Below, piece by piece: positions 46,272 to 55,333 of a stretch of 64,000 bases of DNA (positions within the stretch are counted from its first letter, which is position 1; every line of letters begins with the position of its first letter). Origin of the DNA: Campylobacter sp. US33a (GTDB taxonomy: Bacteria > Campylobacterota > Campylobacteria > Campylobacterales > Campylobacteraceae); the NCBI RefSeq assembly GCF_004378855.1, contig NZ_RYYL01000004.1, positions 122,614-186,613 of the forward strand. Reading direction: 5' to 3'. Both the position numbers and the translations under genes were made by a program. The notes beneath the pieces were generated by a model, which saw only the letters and a list, made by a program, of their open reading frames with translations, did not search any database and had not been told where the DNA came from.

Positions 46272-46564
46272 TGGAAAAGTATTTTGTTCTTGCATTTATT
46301 TTATTTATCATAGGACTTATAGGAATTTTGAAAAGACAAAATTTAATTATGCTTTTTATTTCTAGTGAAATTTTACTCAATGCTGCAAATTTAGCTTTGA
46401 TTGCTACATCAAAAATGCATGAAAATTTAGATGGACAAGTGTTTGCCCTTTTTATTATGGGTATAGCAGCTTGTGAGATCGCAGTGGGTGTAGCCTTATG
46501 TGTGCTTTGGTATAGAAAAACAGGTTCTTTAGAATTTAAGAGTTTAAAAGAGAGGGGAAATTAA
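46271..46564 (+). CDS. nuoK: complex I subunit K
   Basis: 97 residues, three spans, with SSEILLNAANLALIA carrying the conserved membrane Glu and GIAACEIAVGVAL carrying the second. Its ATG overlaps the nuoJ stop by one base. Confidence 0.95.
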   Translation: MEKYFVLAFILFIIGLIGILKRQNLIMLFISSEILLNAANLALIATSKMHENLDGQVFALFIMGIAACEIAVGVALCVLWYRKTGSLEFKSLKERGN

Positions 46565-46565
46565 A

Positions 46566-48362
46566 ATGCAAAATTTAGCTTTACTTTCTCTTTTTATGCC
46601 TTTGCTCGCTTCTTTATTTGCGAGTCTTTTTGCTTTTAGGACGAAAAATATTTTAGTGGGCTATGTTTGTTCTATTTTAGTTGGTGTGAGTATGGTTGCG
46701 TCTTTGATTTTGTTGCATAAAAATCAAGAACTCAGCTTAGAGCTTAGCCAATGGATAGGACTTGTGGGTATTTCATTTAGCTTTAAAATTGATGTTATTT
46801 CGCTTACCATGATGAGTGTTGTTGGCATTGTGGCAACTTGTGTGCATTTTTATAGTATTTTTTATATGGCGCACGATAAGGGTTTTAATAAATTCTTTGC
46901 CTATTTAGGACTTTTTGTATTTTCTATGCTTTTTTTAGTCATGAGTGATAATTTCTTAGGACTTTTTGTGGGCTGGGAAGGCGTAGGGCTTTGTTCTTGG
47001 TTGCTTATTGGTTTTTGGTATAAAAATGATAATTATTCTTTTGCAGCAAATGAAGCTTTTATAATGAATAGAATCGCAGACTTAGGTATGCTTTTAGGAA
47101 TTTTTTGGCTTTATATACAAGCAGGGACTTTAAAATACGATGAGGTTTTTGCTATGGTTCAAAGCTTAGATCATAACGCTTTGATTTTAATCGCAACTTG
47201 TTTATTTATCGGTGCTATGGGAAAATCAGCACAGTTTCCTTTTCATACTTGGCTTGCTGATGCTATGGCGGGTCCAACGCCAGTTTCGGCATTAATCCAT
47301 GCTGCAACTATGGTGACTGCAGGGGTTTATTTGGTTATTCGTGCTGGAGAAATTTATGCTTTGGTGAGCGAGGTTTCTTATTTTATCGCTTTACTTGGAG
47401 CTTTTGTAGCTATTTTTGCGGCTTCTATGGCTTTGGTGGCTAGGGATTTAAAACGTATTATTGCCTATTCTACTTTATCACAACTTGGCTATATGTTTGT
47501 AGCTGCAGGGCTTGGTGCTTATGGTATAGCTTTGTTTCACTTAGCCACTCACGCCTTTTTTAAATCTTTGCTTTTCTTGGGTGCTGGAAATGTAATGCAT
47601 GCTATGAATGATAATTTAGATATCAAAAAAATGGGTGGGCTTTTCAAGCCTTTAAAAATTACAGCTATTTTTATGACTATAGGTTCTTTGGCTTTGGCTG
47701 GAATTTATCCTTTTGCTGGATTTTTCTCAAAAGATTTAATTTTAGGATATTCTTTCATTTCTTTTCATCATGGTATTTTTTTGGTGCTTTTAATCGCAGC
47801 TTTCTTAACTGCTTTTTATAGTTTTAGACTTTTAATGTTGGTGTTTTTTACTCCTGCAAGACATGATTTACATCCGCATGAAGCAAGTAAAATAGCGCTT
47901 TTGGCTATGAGTCCTTTGGTGATTTTAGCTGTGATTGCGGGATTTTTTGAGCATAGTTTTTTCAATTATCTTAGTGTTAAATTAGAAGTGATTGATGCGC
48001 AAAACACAATCGTTATAATTTGCGCAAGCACAGCAGCGATTTTGGGTGTGATTTTGGCTATTATTGCTTATCATTTTAATTGGTTTAAGCCAAGTATAGA
48101 GGAAAATTTCATTTACAAACTTTTGGAAAACGATTATTATATTCCTAGGTTTTATGAGAAATTTTTCATTAAATTTTACGAGCTTTTGTGTTTGATTTTA
48201 AAAAAATGCGATATTTACATACTGGATACCTTGGTTAATAAAATAGCAGGTGGCATTTTAGCTTCTTCAAAATTTATAAGCTTAAATGCCAGTCTTTCTT
48301 TGATGCTTAGAGCTTTGATTTTTGGTTTTGTGATTTTATCAATTTTGTTGTGGGTGATGTAA
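46566..48362 (+). CDS. nuoL: complex I subunit L (antiporter-like)
   Basis: 598 residues, about 16 spans including the long lateral helix. FVGWEGVGLCSWLLIGFW, KSAQFPFHTWLADAMAGPTP and LKRIIAYSTLSQLGYM contain the essential Glu, Lys and His of proton translocation. Confidence 0.96.
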   Translation: MQNLALLSLFMPLLASLFASLFAFRTKNILVGYVCSILVGVSMVASLILLHKNQELSLELSQWIGLVGISFSFKIDVISLTMMSVVGIVATCVHFYSIFYMAHDKGFNKFFAYLGLFVFSMLFLVMSDNFLGLFVGWEGVGLCSWLLIGFWYKNDNYSFAANEAFIMNRIADLGMLLGIFWLYIQAGTLKYDEVFAMVQSLDHNALILIATCLFIGAMGKSAQFPFHTWLADAMAGPTPVSALIHAATMVTAGVYLVIRAGEIYALVSEVSYFIALLGAFVAIFAASMALVARDLKRIIAYSTLSQLGYMFVAAGLGAYGIALFHLATHAFFKSLLFLGAGNVMHAMNDNLDIKKMGGLFKPLKITAIFMTIGSLALAGIYPFAGFFSKDLILGYSFISFHHGIFLVLLIAAFLTAFYSFRLLMLVFFTPARHDLHPHEASKIALLAMSPLVILAVIAGFFEHSFFNYLSVKLEVIDAQNTIVIICASTAAILGVILAIIAYHFNWFKPSIEENFIYKLLENDYYIPRFYEKFFIKFYELLCLILKKCDIYILDTLVNKIAGGILASSKFISLNASLSLMLRALIFGFVILSILLWVM

Positions 48363-48363
48363 G

Positions 48364-49857
48364 ATGTTGAATGTATTGATTTTTTTGCCTTTATTTGTGG
48401 CTTTTATTTTATTGGGACTTAAAAATAAAAACACTATTAAATTTTTAAGTCTTATAGCTAGTGCTGTGATTTTGCTTTTAAATTTAGCTTTATTTTTAAA
48501 ATACACAAAAGGATATGCCTTTGAATATCAACTTCAAAGTGCTACAAATTATTTATTAAACTATCATATCGGTGTTGATTCTATTGCACTTATTTTAATG
48601 TTACTTTGTTCTTTAATGGTATTTTTGTCCTTTTTGTGTTTAAAAATAAGACACAAGGGAATTTTTGTAAGTTTATTTGTTTTAGAATTTGCTATTATGG
48701 GGCTTTTTAGCGCTTTAGATGCCTTGCTTTTTTATGTGTTTTGGGAGTTTTCTTTATTGCCATTAATTTATATTATAGGTTTGCATTCTAAAGATTACAA
48801 AGCAGGGGTTAAATTCTTTCTTTATGCCTTTGCGGGTTCTATTTTAATGCTTGTAGCTATGATTTATTTGGCTTTTTTAAATCATCAAGTGTTAAATATT
48901 TGGACTTTTGATCTTATTGTTTGGCAAGAGCATATTTCTGCACCTGAATTTGGTGTGCAAATTTGGTTATTTTTAGCATTTTTTGTCGCTTTTGCGATTA
49001 AAAGCCCTTTATTTCCTTTCCATACTTGGGCGCCAAAGGTTTATGCGTATTCTCCAACCACTGCTTCTGTAATGCTTGTAGCATTTAAAATGGCTCCTTT
49101 TGGTTTTTTGCGTTTTTGTTTGCCACTTTTCCCTGATGCGAGTGTTTTTTTAATGCCTTTCATCTTTGCTTTATGTGTGGTAAGTATTTTATATACAGCA
49201 TTTATTGCTTATAGAGCTGATGATTTAAAAGAACTGATTGCTTATAGTTCTATTTCGCATATTGGTGTGATGTTGCTAGGGATTTTTTCTTTAAATGTTT
49301 TTGGACTCACAGGAGCGATTTTTTATATGTTTGCACATGGTCTTGTAACAGGTGCGCTTTTTATTATGGCTTCGATTTTAAGATCAAGATATGGAACTTT
49401 AAAAATTTCTTATCATAAAGCTTTGGCTTCCAAAGGTGCTTTATTTGCAGCCTTATTTGCCATAGTGCTTTTTGCAAGTATTTCTTTGCCTTTAACCATT
49501 TCTTTTGTTGGAGAATTTTTAGTGCTTTTAGGTGTGGCTAAAATTAATTTTATTTATGCACTTTTGGCGGGACTTGTCATTATTTTAGGTGCAATTTATA
49601 TGCTAAGTGTTTTTAGAAAAATGTTTTTTATGGGCGAAGAAAGCCATGTAAGTCGTTTTACATTAAAAACAAGAGAAATTATAGGGCTTAGTATTGTGGT
49701 TATACTAATTTTTTATTTAGGAATTTCTCCTTCTGTTTTCTTAAATCCTATTGAAGCAAATGTAAATGAGCTTTTAAACATAATGCAGCTTAAGGCAACA
49801 GATCAAGCCAGTATCGAATTTTTATCAGATTTAAAGGATATGAGCCATGCTAAATAA
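48364..49857 (+). CDS. nuoM: complex I subunit M (antiporter-like)
   Basis: 497 residues, 14 spans. YVFWEFSLLPLIYIIG (conserved Glu), KSPLFPFHTWAPKVYAYSPT (Lys) and LKELIAYSSISHIGVM are the antiporter-like subunit motifs. Overlaps nuoN by 11 bases. Confidence 0.96.
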   Translation: MLNVLIFLPLFVAFILLGLKNKNTIKFLSLIASAVILLLNLALFLKYTKGYAFEYQLQSATNYLLNYHIGVDSIALILMLLCSLMVFLSFLCLKIRHKGIFVSLFVLEFAIMGLFSALDALLFYVFWEFSLLPLIYIIGLHSKDYKAGVKFFLYAFAGSILMLVAMIYLAFLNHQVLNIWTFDLIVWQEHISAPEFGVQIWLFLAFFVAFAIKSPLFPFHTWAPKVYAYSPTTASVMLVAFKMAPFGFLRFCLPLFPDASVFLMPFIFALCVVSILYTAFIAYRADDLKELIAYSSISHIGVMLLGIFSLNVFGLTGAIFYMFAHGLVTGALFIMASILRSRYGTLKISYHKALASKGALFAALFAIVLFASISLPLTISFVGEFLVLLGVAKINFIYALLAGLVIILGAIYMLSVFRKMFFMGEESHVSRFTLKTREIIGLSIVVILIFYLGISPSVFLNPIEANVNELLNIMQLKATDQASIEFLSDLKDMSHAK

Positions 49858-51217
49858 TATCGATTTCCAAATTTTGAATATTCCTTTGGCTTTTCCCGTT
49901 TTAGTTTTGGTTATGGGAGCTATTATTTTACTTTTATGCTCGGCTTTTAAAAACCTTCACCGCAGTTTTTATGTGGCTTTTAGTCTGATTTTTTTGGTAT
50001 TTAGTTTTGCTTTAATGTATTTTGAAGATTTTAGTACTAATTCTTATGCCTTTTTTGAAACTTTACAAACGGATAGTTTGGCTTTAGGAGCACAAAAAAT
50101 CATTTTGATTTTTTCAGCTTTTTATGTTTTAATGGATGTAAAACAAAAGCAGGGTGAATTTTATGCTTTATTATTGTTTATAGCAGCTTCTTTGATGCTT
50201 ATGGTTTCAAGCTCAAATTTGATTTTGATCTTTATAGGACTTGAAAGTTCTTCTTTAGCGCTTTATACTTTAATTGCAATGCGAGGCACAAGAAATGCTA
50301 TTTCTAGTGCTATAAAGTATTTTAGCGTTGCAGCGGTAGGATCTGGATTTTTTGTTTTAGCTTGTGCTTTAATTTATATGAAAACAGGCTCTTTAGCCAT
50401 TAATAAAGCTATGCAAAATTCAAATGATGTATTAACGATAGGCGCATTTGCTATGATGCTAGTAATTGCTGGAGTTAAGCTTTCTTTAATGCCGTTTCAT
50501 TTTTGGCTTAAAGATGTTTATTATGCTTCAAATGCAAATTTAGTGGCTTTTATTTCCGTTGTTCCAAAGATTGCTATGGTTGCTTTTGTGTGTCGTCTTT
50601 TTGCTTTTGTACCACAAGCAAATTTCATTTATGTGGTGATGATTTTTGCATCTTTTTCTATGCTGATTTCAAGCATAGTGGCTTTAAGTCAAAATGATGT
50701 GAAAAAAATGCTCGCTTATAGTTCCATTTCGCATTCTTCTTTTGCTTTAATGGCTTTGATTCCAATATTATCAGATTATGAATTTTTCTCTTCATCTTTG
50801 GATAGCGTGATGGCTTATTGGACTTTATTTGCTTTTGCAAATTATGGCACTTTTCTATTATTAAGCCTTACAAAGTCAAGTTCTTACGATGCTTTAGCGG
50901 CTTTATTTAAATTTAAACCCGTTTTAGCACTTTTATTAGGAATTTTTGTTTTAAGTTTGGCAGGAATTCCGCCTTTTGGTGTATTTTGGGGTAAGGTAAT
51001 GATTATGCTAAGAAGCATTGAGGCTGGTTATTGGTATTTAGCTCTTATTATGGCTTTAAGTTCAGCATTGATTGTGTTTGCTTATTTTAAAATTATCATC
51101 TATGCTTTTTTCAAAAAGAATCTTGGCTTTGAGGGTGTTGAAAAACTGCAAATGTCTCAGATTTTGGTTTTAACTTTATCTTTAATTGCCAGTTTATTTT
51201 ATGTGTTAATCTTGTAA
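49847..51217 (+). CDS. nuoN: complex I subunit N (antiporter-like)
   Basis: 456 residues, 13-14 spans. IGLESSSLALYTLIAM, VKLSLMPFHFWLKDVY and VKKMLAYSSISHSSFALMA mark the ND2-type subunit. It is the last nuo gene; pflA starts 19 bases later. Confidence 0.95.
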   Translation: MLNNIDFQILNIPLAFPVLVLVMGAIILLLCSAFKNLHRSFYVAFSLIFLVFSFALMYFEDFSTNSYAFFETLQTDSLALGAQKIILIFSAFYVLMDVKQKQGEFYALLLFIAASLMLMVSSSNLILIFIGLESSSLALYTLIAMRGTRNAISSAIKYFSVAAVGSGFFVLACALIYMKTGSLAINKAMQNSNDVLTIGAFAMMLVIAGVKLSLMPFHFWLKDVYYASNANLVAFISVVPKIAMVAFVCRLFAFVPQANFIYVVMIFASFSMLISSIVALSQNDVKKMLAYSSISHSSFALMALIPILSDYEFFSSSLDSVMAYWTLFAFANYGTFLLLSLTKSSSYDALAALFKFKPVLALLLGIFVLSLAGIPPFGVFWGKVMIMLRSIEAGYWYLALIMALSSALIVFAYFKIIIYAFFKKNLGFEGVEKLQMSQILVLTLSLIASLFYVLIL

Positions 51218-51224
51218 AATATTG

Positions 51225-51230
51225 TATAAT
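51225..51230 (+). promoter_or_regulatory. -10 box directly before pflA
   Basis: TATAAT, extended as TTGTATAAT, ends only 6 bases before the pflA ATG (51237). Used as a promoter it would start transcription at or next to the ATG. No Shine-Dalgarno is visible in those bases. Confidence 0.5.
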
Positions 51231-51236
51231 CTCACA

Positions 51237-53609
51237 ATGAGAGTTTTAATTTTAATTTGTATAAGTTTTATATATCTTTTTGGCTTTGATTTGGTATTAA
51301 ATACAGGTAGAGAAAATAACTCTACCTTTGCTATTTTGCATTTAAAAAATGATAAAGAATTTAGTTGCAAAGAGCTTGTTGTTGATGGAAAATCTCATTT
51401 CCAGTGCGATATTTTAGGAAATATTGAGCGAGAATTTCAAAATCAAAAATTTGATTATTTTGACTTGGAATTTAAAAAGCAAAATGACAATTTGCAAATT
51501 TTGATTTATCCAAAAATTGAAGCAAAAATGTATATTTTAGATCCGGAGCTTTATGCAAAAACAGATGTTAAAAATACTAAAAATATCAATACATCAAAGA
51601 ATTTCACCTTTGTTTTTTCAGAAAAAATTGATTTTGTTGATGAACGCGATGGTTTAAATTTTGATATTAAATTTCCACATGAGATTTTACCTTCAATTGG
51701 AGCTTTAGATTTGGAATCAAATCCCGTTGTTATTCCACAAAGTGCAGATATTAATACTTATGTGCGTATAAAAAATGAATATGAAAAAGGTAATTATTCG
51801 CAAGTAATTAGCGACGCACAAAATGCTATCAATCGTTACAGTGGCAGTATTTTTATGAGTGAATTTATACTTTATAAATTAAGGGCACAAAATAAACTTT
51901 ATACCTATAATGATGAAGATAAAGATCAAGCAGTCTTGGAAGCTATGCTCGAAGAGAGCAAAAATTGGATGCGCACTTTTACGAGTGATAAAAATTTTCC
52001 CGAAATTCTATATTTAAGTATGAGAGCTTATATGGGTCTTAGTCAAAAAAATAATGTTGATTATGTGATTGGCATCTTAAAAAATGAGCATGCGGGAAAT
52101 TATTTTTCAGAGCTTGCACTTTTAGATTATGCAGAATATCTTTATCATTTAGGTAAAAAAGAAGAGGGAATGCTTTTAAATGAGCAAATTTATTATCAAA
52201 GTCAAAATAAAGATTTAGCCAGTCGTGCAGGAGCTTTTTTAGCTAAGTATTACATAGAAAAAAAAGATTATTCTAAGGCTATATCATTTATAAATTTGAT
52301 TTTTGAAGCTAATCCTGCTTATTTTGTTCAAGATAAAAATAGAGCTTTGGATTTAGCAGAGCTTTTAAGTATGCATAAACTTTATAATCTTAGCTCAGCA
52401 ATTTACGAAAAGGTTTTTCTTGATTTAAAAACCATAGATCCAGAATATGAAAAAACCTTGAAAAATTTGGCACTTGATCTAAGTCAAACTGCAAGGCATC
52501 AAGATGCTAAAAAATATCTCGATCTTTATGTGGAAGAATTTATGGATGGAGAATTTATTACAGAAATCAAAGAAGCTTCAGATCGTATATTTTTTGATAC
52601 AGCAGATAATAATTCGACTTTACTGCATGAGCGTTATACGCAATTAAGAGAGCAATACAATAATGAAATTTCTCAAAGAGCTTTAAGTGAAGATGTGAAA
52701 TTGTATTTTAACGAAGGAAATTATTCTAAGGTTTTAGAATTTAAAGATTTAATTGATCAAAGTCAAAATCCAGATGATAAAGGCTATCTTAGTAAAGCCG
52801 CTATTAATAGTCTAAATGCAGAACTTTCAAAAGATGAGTGTATTAAAGCTACAGATCTTTATTTGCGTTTCGAAAGTTATGGGATCATTCAAGGCATTGA
52901 TGGCAAAAAACATATGCTTGAATGTTTGCTTAGAACTTCAAAAATAGACAAGGCTAAAGAATATATCGAAAAAAATTATAATGAAGATAGTATTTATTAT
53001 GGTTTGCAAAAGGCAAATTTATTGCTTGATGATAAAAAATATCAGCAAGTTTTGGATTTAAGCACTCAAATTTTAAATTCGCGAATTTTAAAAAGCGATG
53101 AGGAAAAATTTAAGGCTTTAAAGTTGAAATTTTTAGCGTATTTAAGAATGGATGATTATAATAATGCGATTAAATCTTTAATGCGTTTAGAAAAATTTCC
53201 TATGAATTATGAAATGGTTGAGCTTTATAATGAATTTGTGACATATTGTAAGGATAGAAATTTGCAAACAAGTATTTTAACTTATGCCACAAAGGCGATT
53301 GATTATCAAAACTTAAAAGGTGTAAATTTATTCAGCCCACAATTAGAATTTACCTATCTCGATGCTTTATATAAAGCCCAAAGGTATGATGAAGCTTTGT
53401 TGGTTTTAAAGGATTTGATTAAAATTAAAAATTTAAATGCGGATGAAAAGGCAAGAATTTTTTATACCCAAGCATTGGTTTATGAGAAATTAGCAAATTT
53501 AAATGCACAAAAACAAAGCTTGCAACAGTGTTTGGATTTAAATTCAACTTCAAATTGGAAAAATCTTTGCCAAGATAAAAATCAATTATTAATTGATAAA
53601 AATTTATAA
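51237..53609 (+). CDS. pflA: paralysed-flagellum protein PflA (TPR-rich periplasmic motor protein)
   Basis: 790 residues from ATG 51237. The start gives a good signal peptide (MRVLILICISFIYLFGFDL). Residues 150-780 are a run of degenerate TPR-like helix pairs (for example EKGNYSQVISDAQNAINRYS, KKDYSKAISFINLIFEANP, DDYNNAIKSLMRLEKFP). Length and position after nuoN match C. jejuni PflA, which with PflB builds the periplasmic disks of the flagellar motor that recruit stators; mutants have paralysed flagella. Confidence 0.88.
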   Translation: MRVLILICISFIYLFGFDLVLNTGRENNSTFAILHLKNDKEFSCKELVVDGKSHFQCDILGNIEREFQNQKFDYFDLEFKKQNDNLQILIYPKIEAKMYILDPELYAKTDVKNTKNINTSKNFTFVFSEKIDFVDERDGLNFDIKFPHEILPSIGALDLESNPVVIPQSADINTYVRIKNEYEKGNYSQVISDAQNAINRYSGSIFMSEFILYKLRAQNKLYTYNDEDKDQAVLEAMLEESKNWMRTFTSDKNFPEILYLSMRAYMGLSQKNNVDYVIGILKNEHAGNYFSELALLDYAEYLYHLGKKEEGMLLNEQIYYQSQNKDLASRAGAFLAKYYIEKKDYSKAISFINLIFEANPAYFVQDKNRALDLAELLSMHKLYNLSSAIYEKVFLDLKTIDPEYEKTLKNLALDLSQTARHQDAKKYLDLYVEEFMDGEFITEIKEASDRIFFDTADNNSTLLHERYTQLREQYNNEISQRALSEDVKLYFNEGNYSKVLEFKDLIDQSQNPDDKGYLSKAAINSLNAELSKDECIKATDLYLRFESYGIIQGIDGKKHMLECLLRTSKIDKAKEYIEKNYNEDSIYYGLQKANLLLDDKKYQQVLDLSTQILNSRILKSDEEKFKALKLKFLAYLRMDDYNNAIKSLMRLEKFPMNYEMVELYNEFVTYCKDRNLQTSILTYATKAIDYQNLKGVNLFSPQLEFTYLDALYKAQRYDEALLVLKDLIKIKNLNADEKARIFYTQALVYEKLANLNAQKQSLQQCLDLNSTSNWKNLCQDKNQLLIDKNL

Positions 53610-53681
53610 TTTCTAATATTTCTTATTTTTATAAAATTAAAATTAAATTGTAAGGGTTTTTAGCTTTTAGAAGTTAAAGAG

Positions 53682-53756
53682 TGGTGACCCATACGAGACT
53701 CGAACTCGTGTTACCGCCGTGAAAGGGCGATGTCCTAACCGCTAGACGAATGGGCC
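53682..53756 (-). tRNA. tRNA-Glu (UUC)
   Basis: A 75-base cloverleaf with encoded CCA. Acceptor GGCCCAT pairs with ATGGGTC (one G-T). The anticodon loop is CTTTCAC with anticodon TTC (complement at 53721-53723), closed by TCGCC/GGCGG. The T arm contains GTTCGA. It is transcribed opposite to pflA and mntP. Confidence 0.97.
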
Positions 53757-53831
53757 AATTTTTAAAATGAAATTGAATTATACAGCTAGTAAGCTTATAA
53801 ACTACTTAAATATACTTTTATTTTATTTTGT

Positions 53832-53837
53832 TATAAT
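53832..53837 (+). promoter_or_regulatory. -10 box of mntP
   Basis: TATAAT within GTTATAATTT, 26 bases before the mntP ATG, with AAGGAA at 53853-53858. The leader is under 20 nt, so the yybP-ykoY manganese riboswitch that precedes mntP elsewhere is absent. Confidence 0.6.
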
Positions 53838-53862
53838 TTTTCCTTTTTTTATAAGGAAATCA

Positions 53863-54429
53863 ATGGATATTTTAAGTTTAATTTTTCTCGCTTGTGCTTT
53901 AGCTATGGATGCTTTTGCGGTATCTTTGTGCAAGGGTTTTAGTGTAAAAAAATTACAAATTAGGCATTATTTAATCGTAAGTTGTTATTTTGGTGGCTTT
54001 CAAGCTTTAATGCCACTCATAGGATATTTTATAGGAATTTCTTTTAGTGATTTTGTAAAATTTATAGATCATTGGATAGCTTTTATCTTGCTTGGTTTAA
54101 TTGGCGCTAAAATGATAAAAGAAGCCTTAGAAGATGAAAGTTGCGATGCAAACTCAAATCAATTTGGCGCTAAAATAATGCTTGGCTTAGCAATAGCAAC
54201 TAGCATTGACGCATTAGCGATTGGCGTGAGTTTTGCTTTTTTGAAAGTGAATTTAATTTTAGCTCTTTTGCTGATAGGATTTATTACCTTTATGTTTTGC
54301 TTGCTTGCCTTAAAAATAGGTAATACCTTTGGGATTTATCTTAAAAGCAAGGCTGAATTTTTTGGCGGTGCGGTATTAATTTTATTAGGATTTAAAATTT
54401 TAATCCAGCATTTATTTTTTGAAGGTTAA
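53863..54429 (+). CDS. mntP: manganese efflux pump MntP
   Basis: 188 residues from ATG 53863; a longer in-frame start at 53767 would put the promoter inside the gene. Six spans as two DUF204 repeats, each with the conserved aspartate: [17 protein letters not shown] in the first and [17 protein letters not shown] in the second. It exports Mn2+. Confidence 0.92.
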   Translation: MDILSLIFLACALAMDAFAVSLCKGFSVKKLQIRHYLIVSCYFGGFQALMPLIGYFIGISFSDFVKFIDHWIAFILLGLIGAKMIKEALEDESCDANSNQFGAKIMLGLAIATSIDALAIGVSFAFLKVNLILALLLIGFITFMFCLLALKIGNTFGIYLKSKAEFFGGAVLILLGFKILIQHLFFEG

Positions 54430-54450
54430 AACTATCTTTAAGATAGTTTT
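54428..54450. terminator. shared terminator of convergent mntP and xthA
   Basis: AAAACTATCT, loop TTA, AGATAGTTTT: a perfect 10-bp stem symmetric for both strands, overlapping the stop codons of both genes. Confidence 0.8.
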
Positions 54451-55207
54451 AAATATCTATTTCAATTCCTATGGGTGCGTGATCTGAACCAAAAATATCA
54501 TCTCTTATAAAAGCATTTTTAAGTTTATCTTTTAAGCCTTTTGAAATGAAAAAATAATCAATCCTCCAGCCTACATTTCTTTCTCTTGCTTTCATCCTAT
54601 AGCTCCACCACGAGTATTTTTCTTTGATTTCGCCGTTAATTTCTCTAAAAGTATCGATAAATCCAAGCTTTAACAAATCATCAATCCAAGCCCTTTCAAT
54701 AGGCAAAAAGCCTGAAGTATTAGCATTTGCTTTTGGATGAGTAAGATCGATTTCTTTGTGAGCTGTATTTACATCGCCACAGATTATTATCTCAAAACCA
54801 TCTTTTAAAAGCTTGTCTAAATACACCAAAAAATCCGCATAAAATTTCATCTTAAAATTCAAGCGTTCTTCATCTTTTTGTCCATTTGGAAAATAAATAT
54901 TAAAAAGGGCGATATTTTTAAAGCGATGCTCTAAAACTCTGCCCTCTTCGTCATCAAAAAATTCACATTTTTTCACTTCACTATCAAAATTACAAAGACT
55001 CATCACGCCAGAATATCCCGCCCTTTTAGCAGAATTTGAATACATATGCTTAAAAGGATATTCATAAATTTTTTTAGGAAATTTATCTTCGTGTGCTTTG
55101 ATTTCTTGAAAGCCTATAAAATCAATTTCTTCATTTGCTATCCAATCAAGGGCATTTTTATCACAAATCGCTCTTAAGCCATTGACATTCCATGAAAGTA
55201 ATTTCAT
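54449..55207 (-). CDS. xthA: exodeoxyribonuclease III / AP endonuclease
   Basis: A 252-residue EEP-family nuclease: MKLLSWNVNGLRA, FQEIKAHEDKFP (metal Glu), GDVNTAHKEIDL, the ERAWIDDLL helix and the terminal GSDHAPIGIEI with catalytic Asp-His. It cuts abasic sites in base excision repair, downstream of glycosylases such as Ung. Also named exoA in Campylobacter. Confidence 0.95.
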   Translation of the reverse strand: MKLLSWNVNGLRAICDKNALDWIANEEIDFIGFQEIKAHEDKFPKKIYEYPFKHMYSNSAKRAGYSGVMSLCNFDSEVKKCEFFDDEEGRVLEHRFKNIALFNIYFPNGQKDEERLNFKMKFYADFLVYLDKLLKDGFEIIICGDVNTAHKEIDLTHPKANANTSGFLPIERAWIDDLLKLGFIDTFREINGEIKEKYSWWSYRMKARERNVGWRIDYFFISKGLKDKLKNAFIRDDIFGSDHAPIGIEIDI

Positions 55208-55333
55208 TTTTTATCCTTTACAATTTTCAAAAGTAAAATAATAGCACAATTAATAAAAATTATTACTAACTATTAATTTTTTCTTTTTAAACTTCTTTTT
55301 TCATTTTGATGTTTATTTTGATAAAGGAAATCT

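Noticed and set aside
53682..53756. tRNA-Glu as a phage or island attachment site
   Set aside because: No integrase gene and no second copy of the tRNA 3' end is visible nearby.
53760..53862. Possible manganese (yybP-ykoY) riboswitch before mntP
   Set aside because: The -10 box at 53832-53837 leaves a leader of under 20 nt, too short for that fold, and no matching stems are seen.
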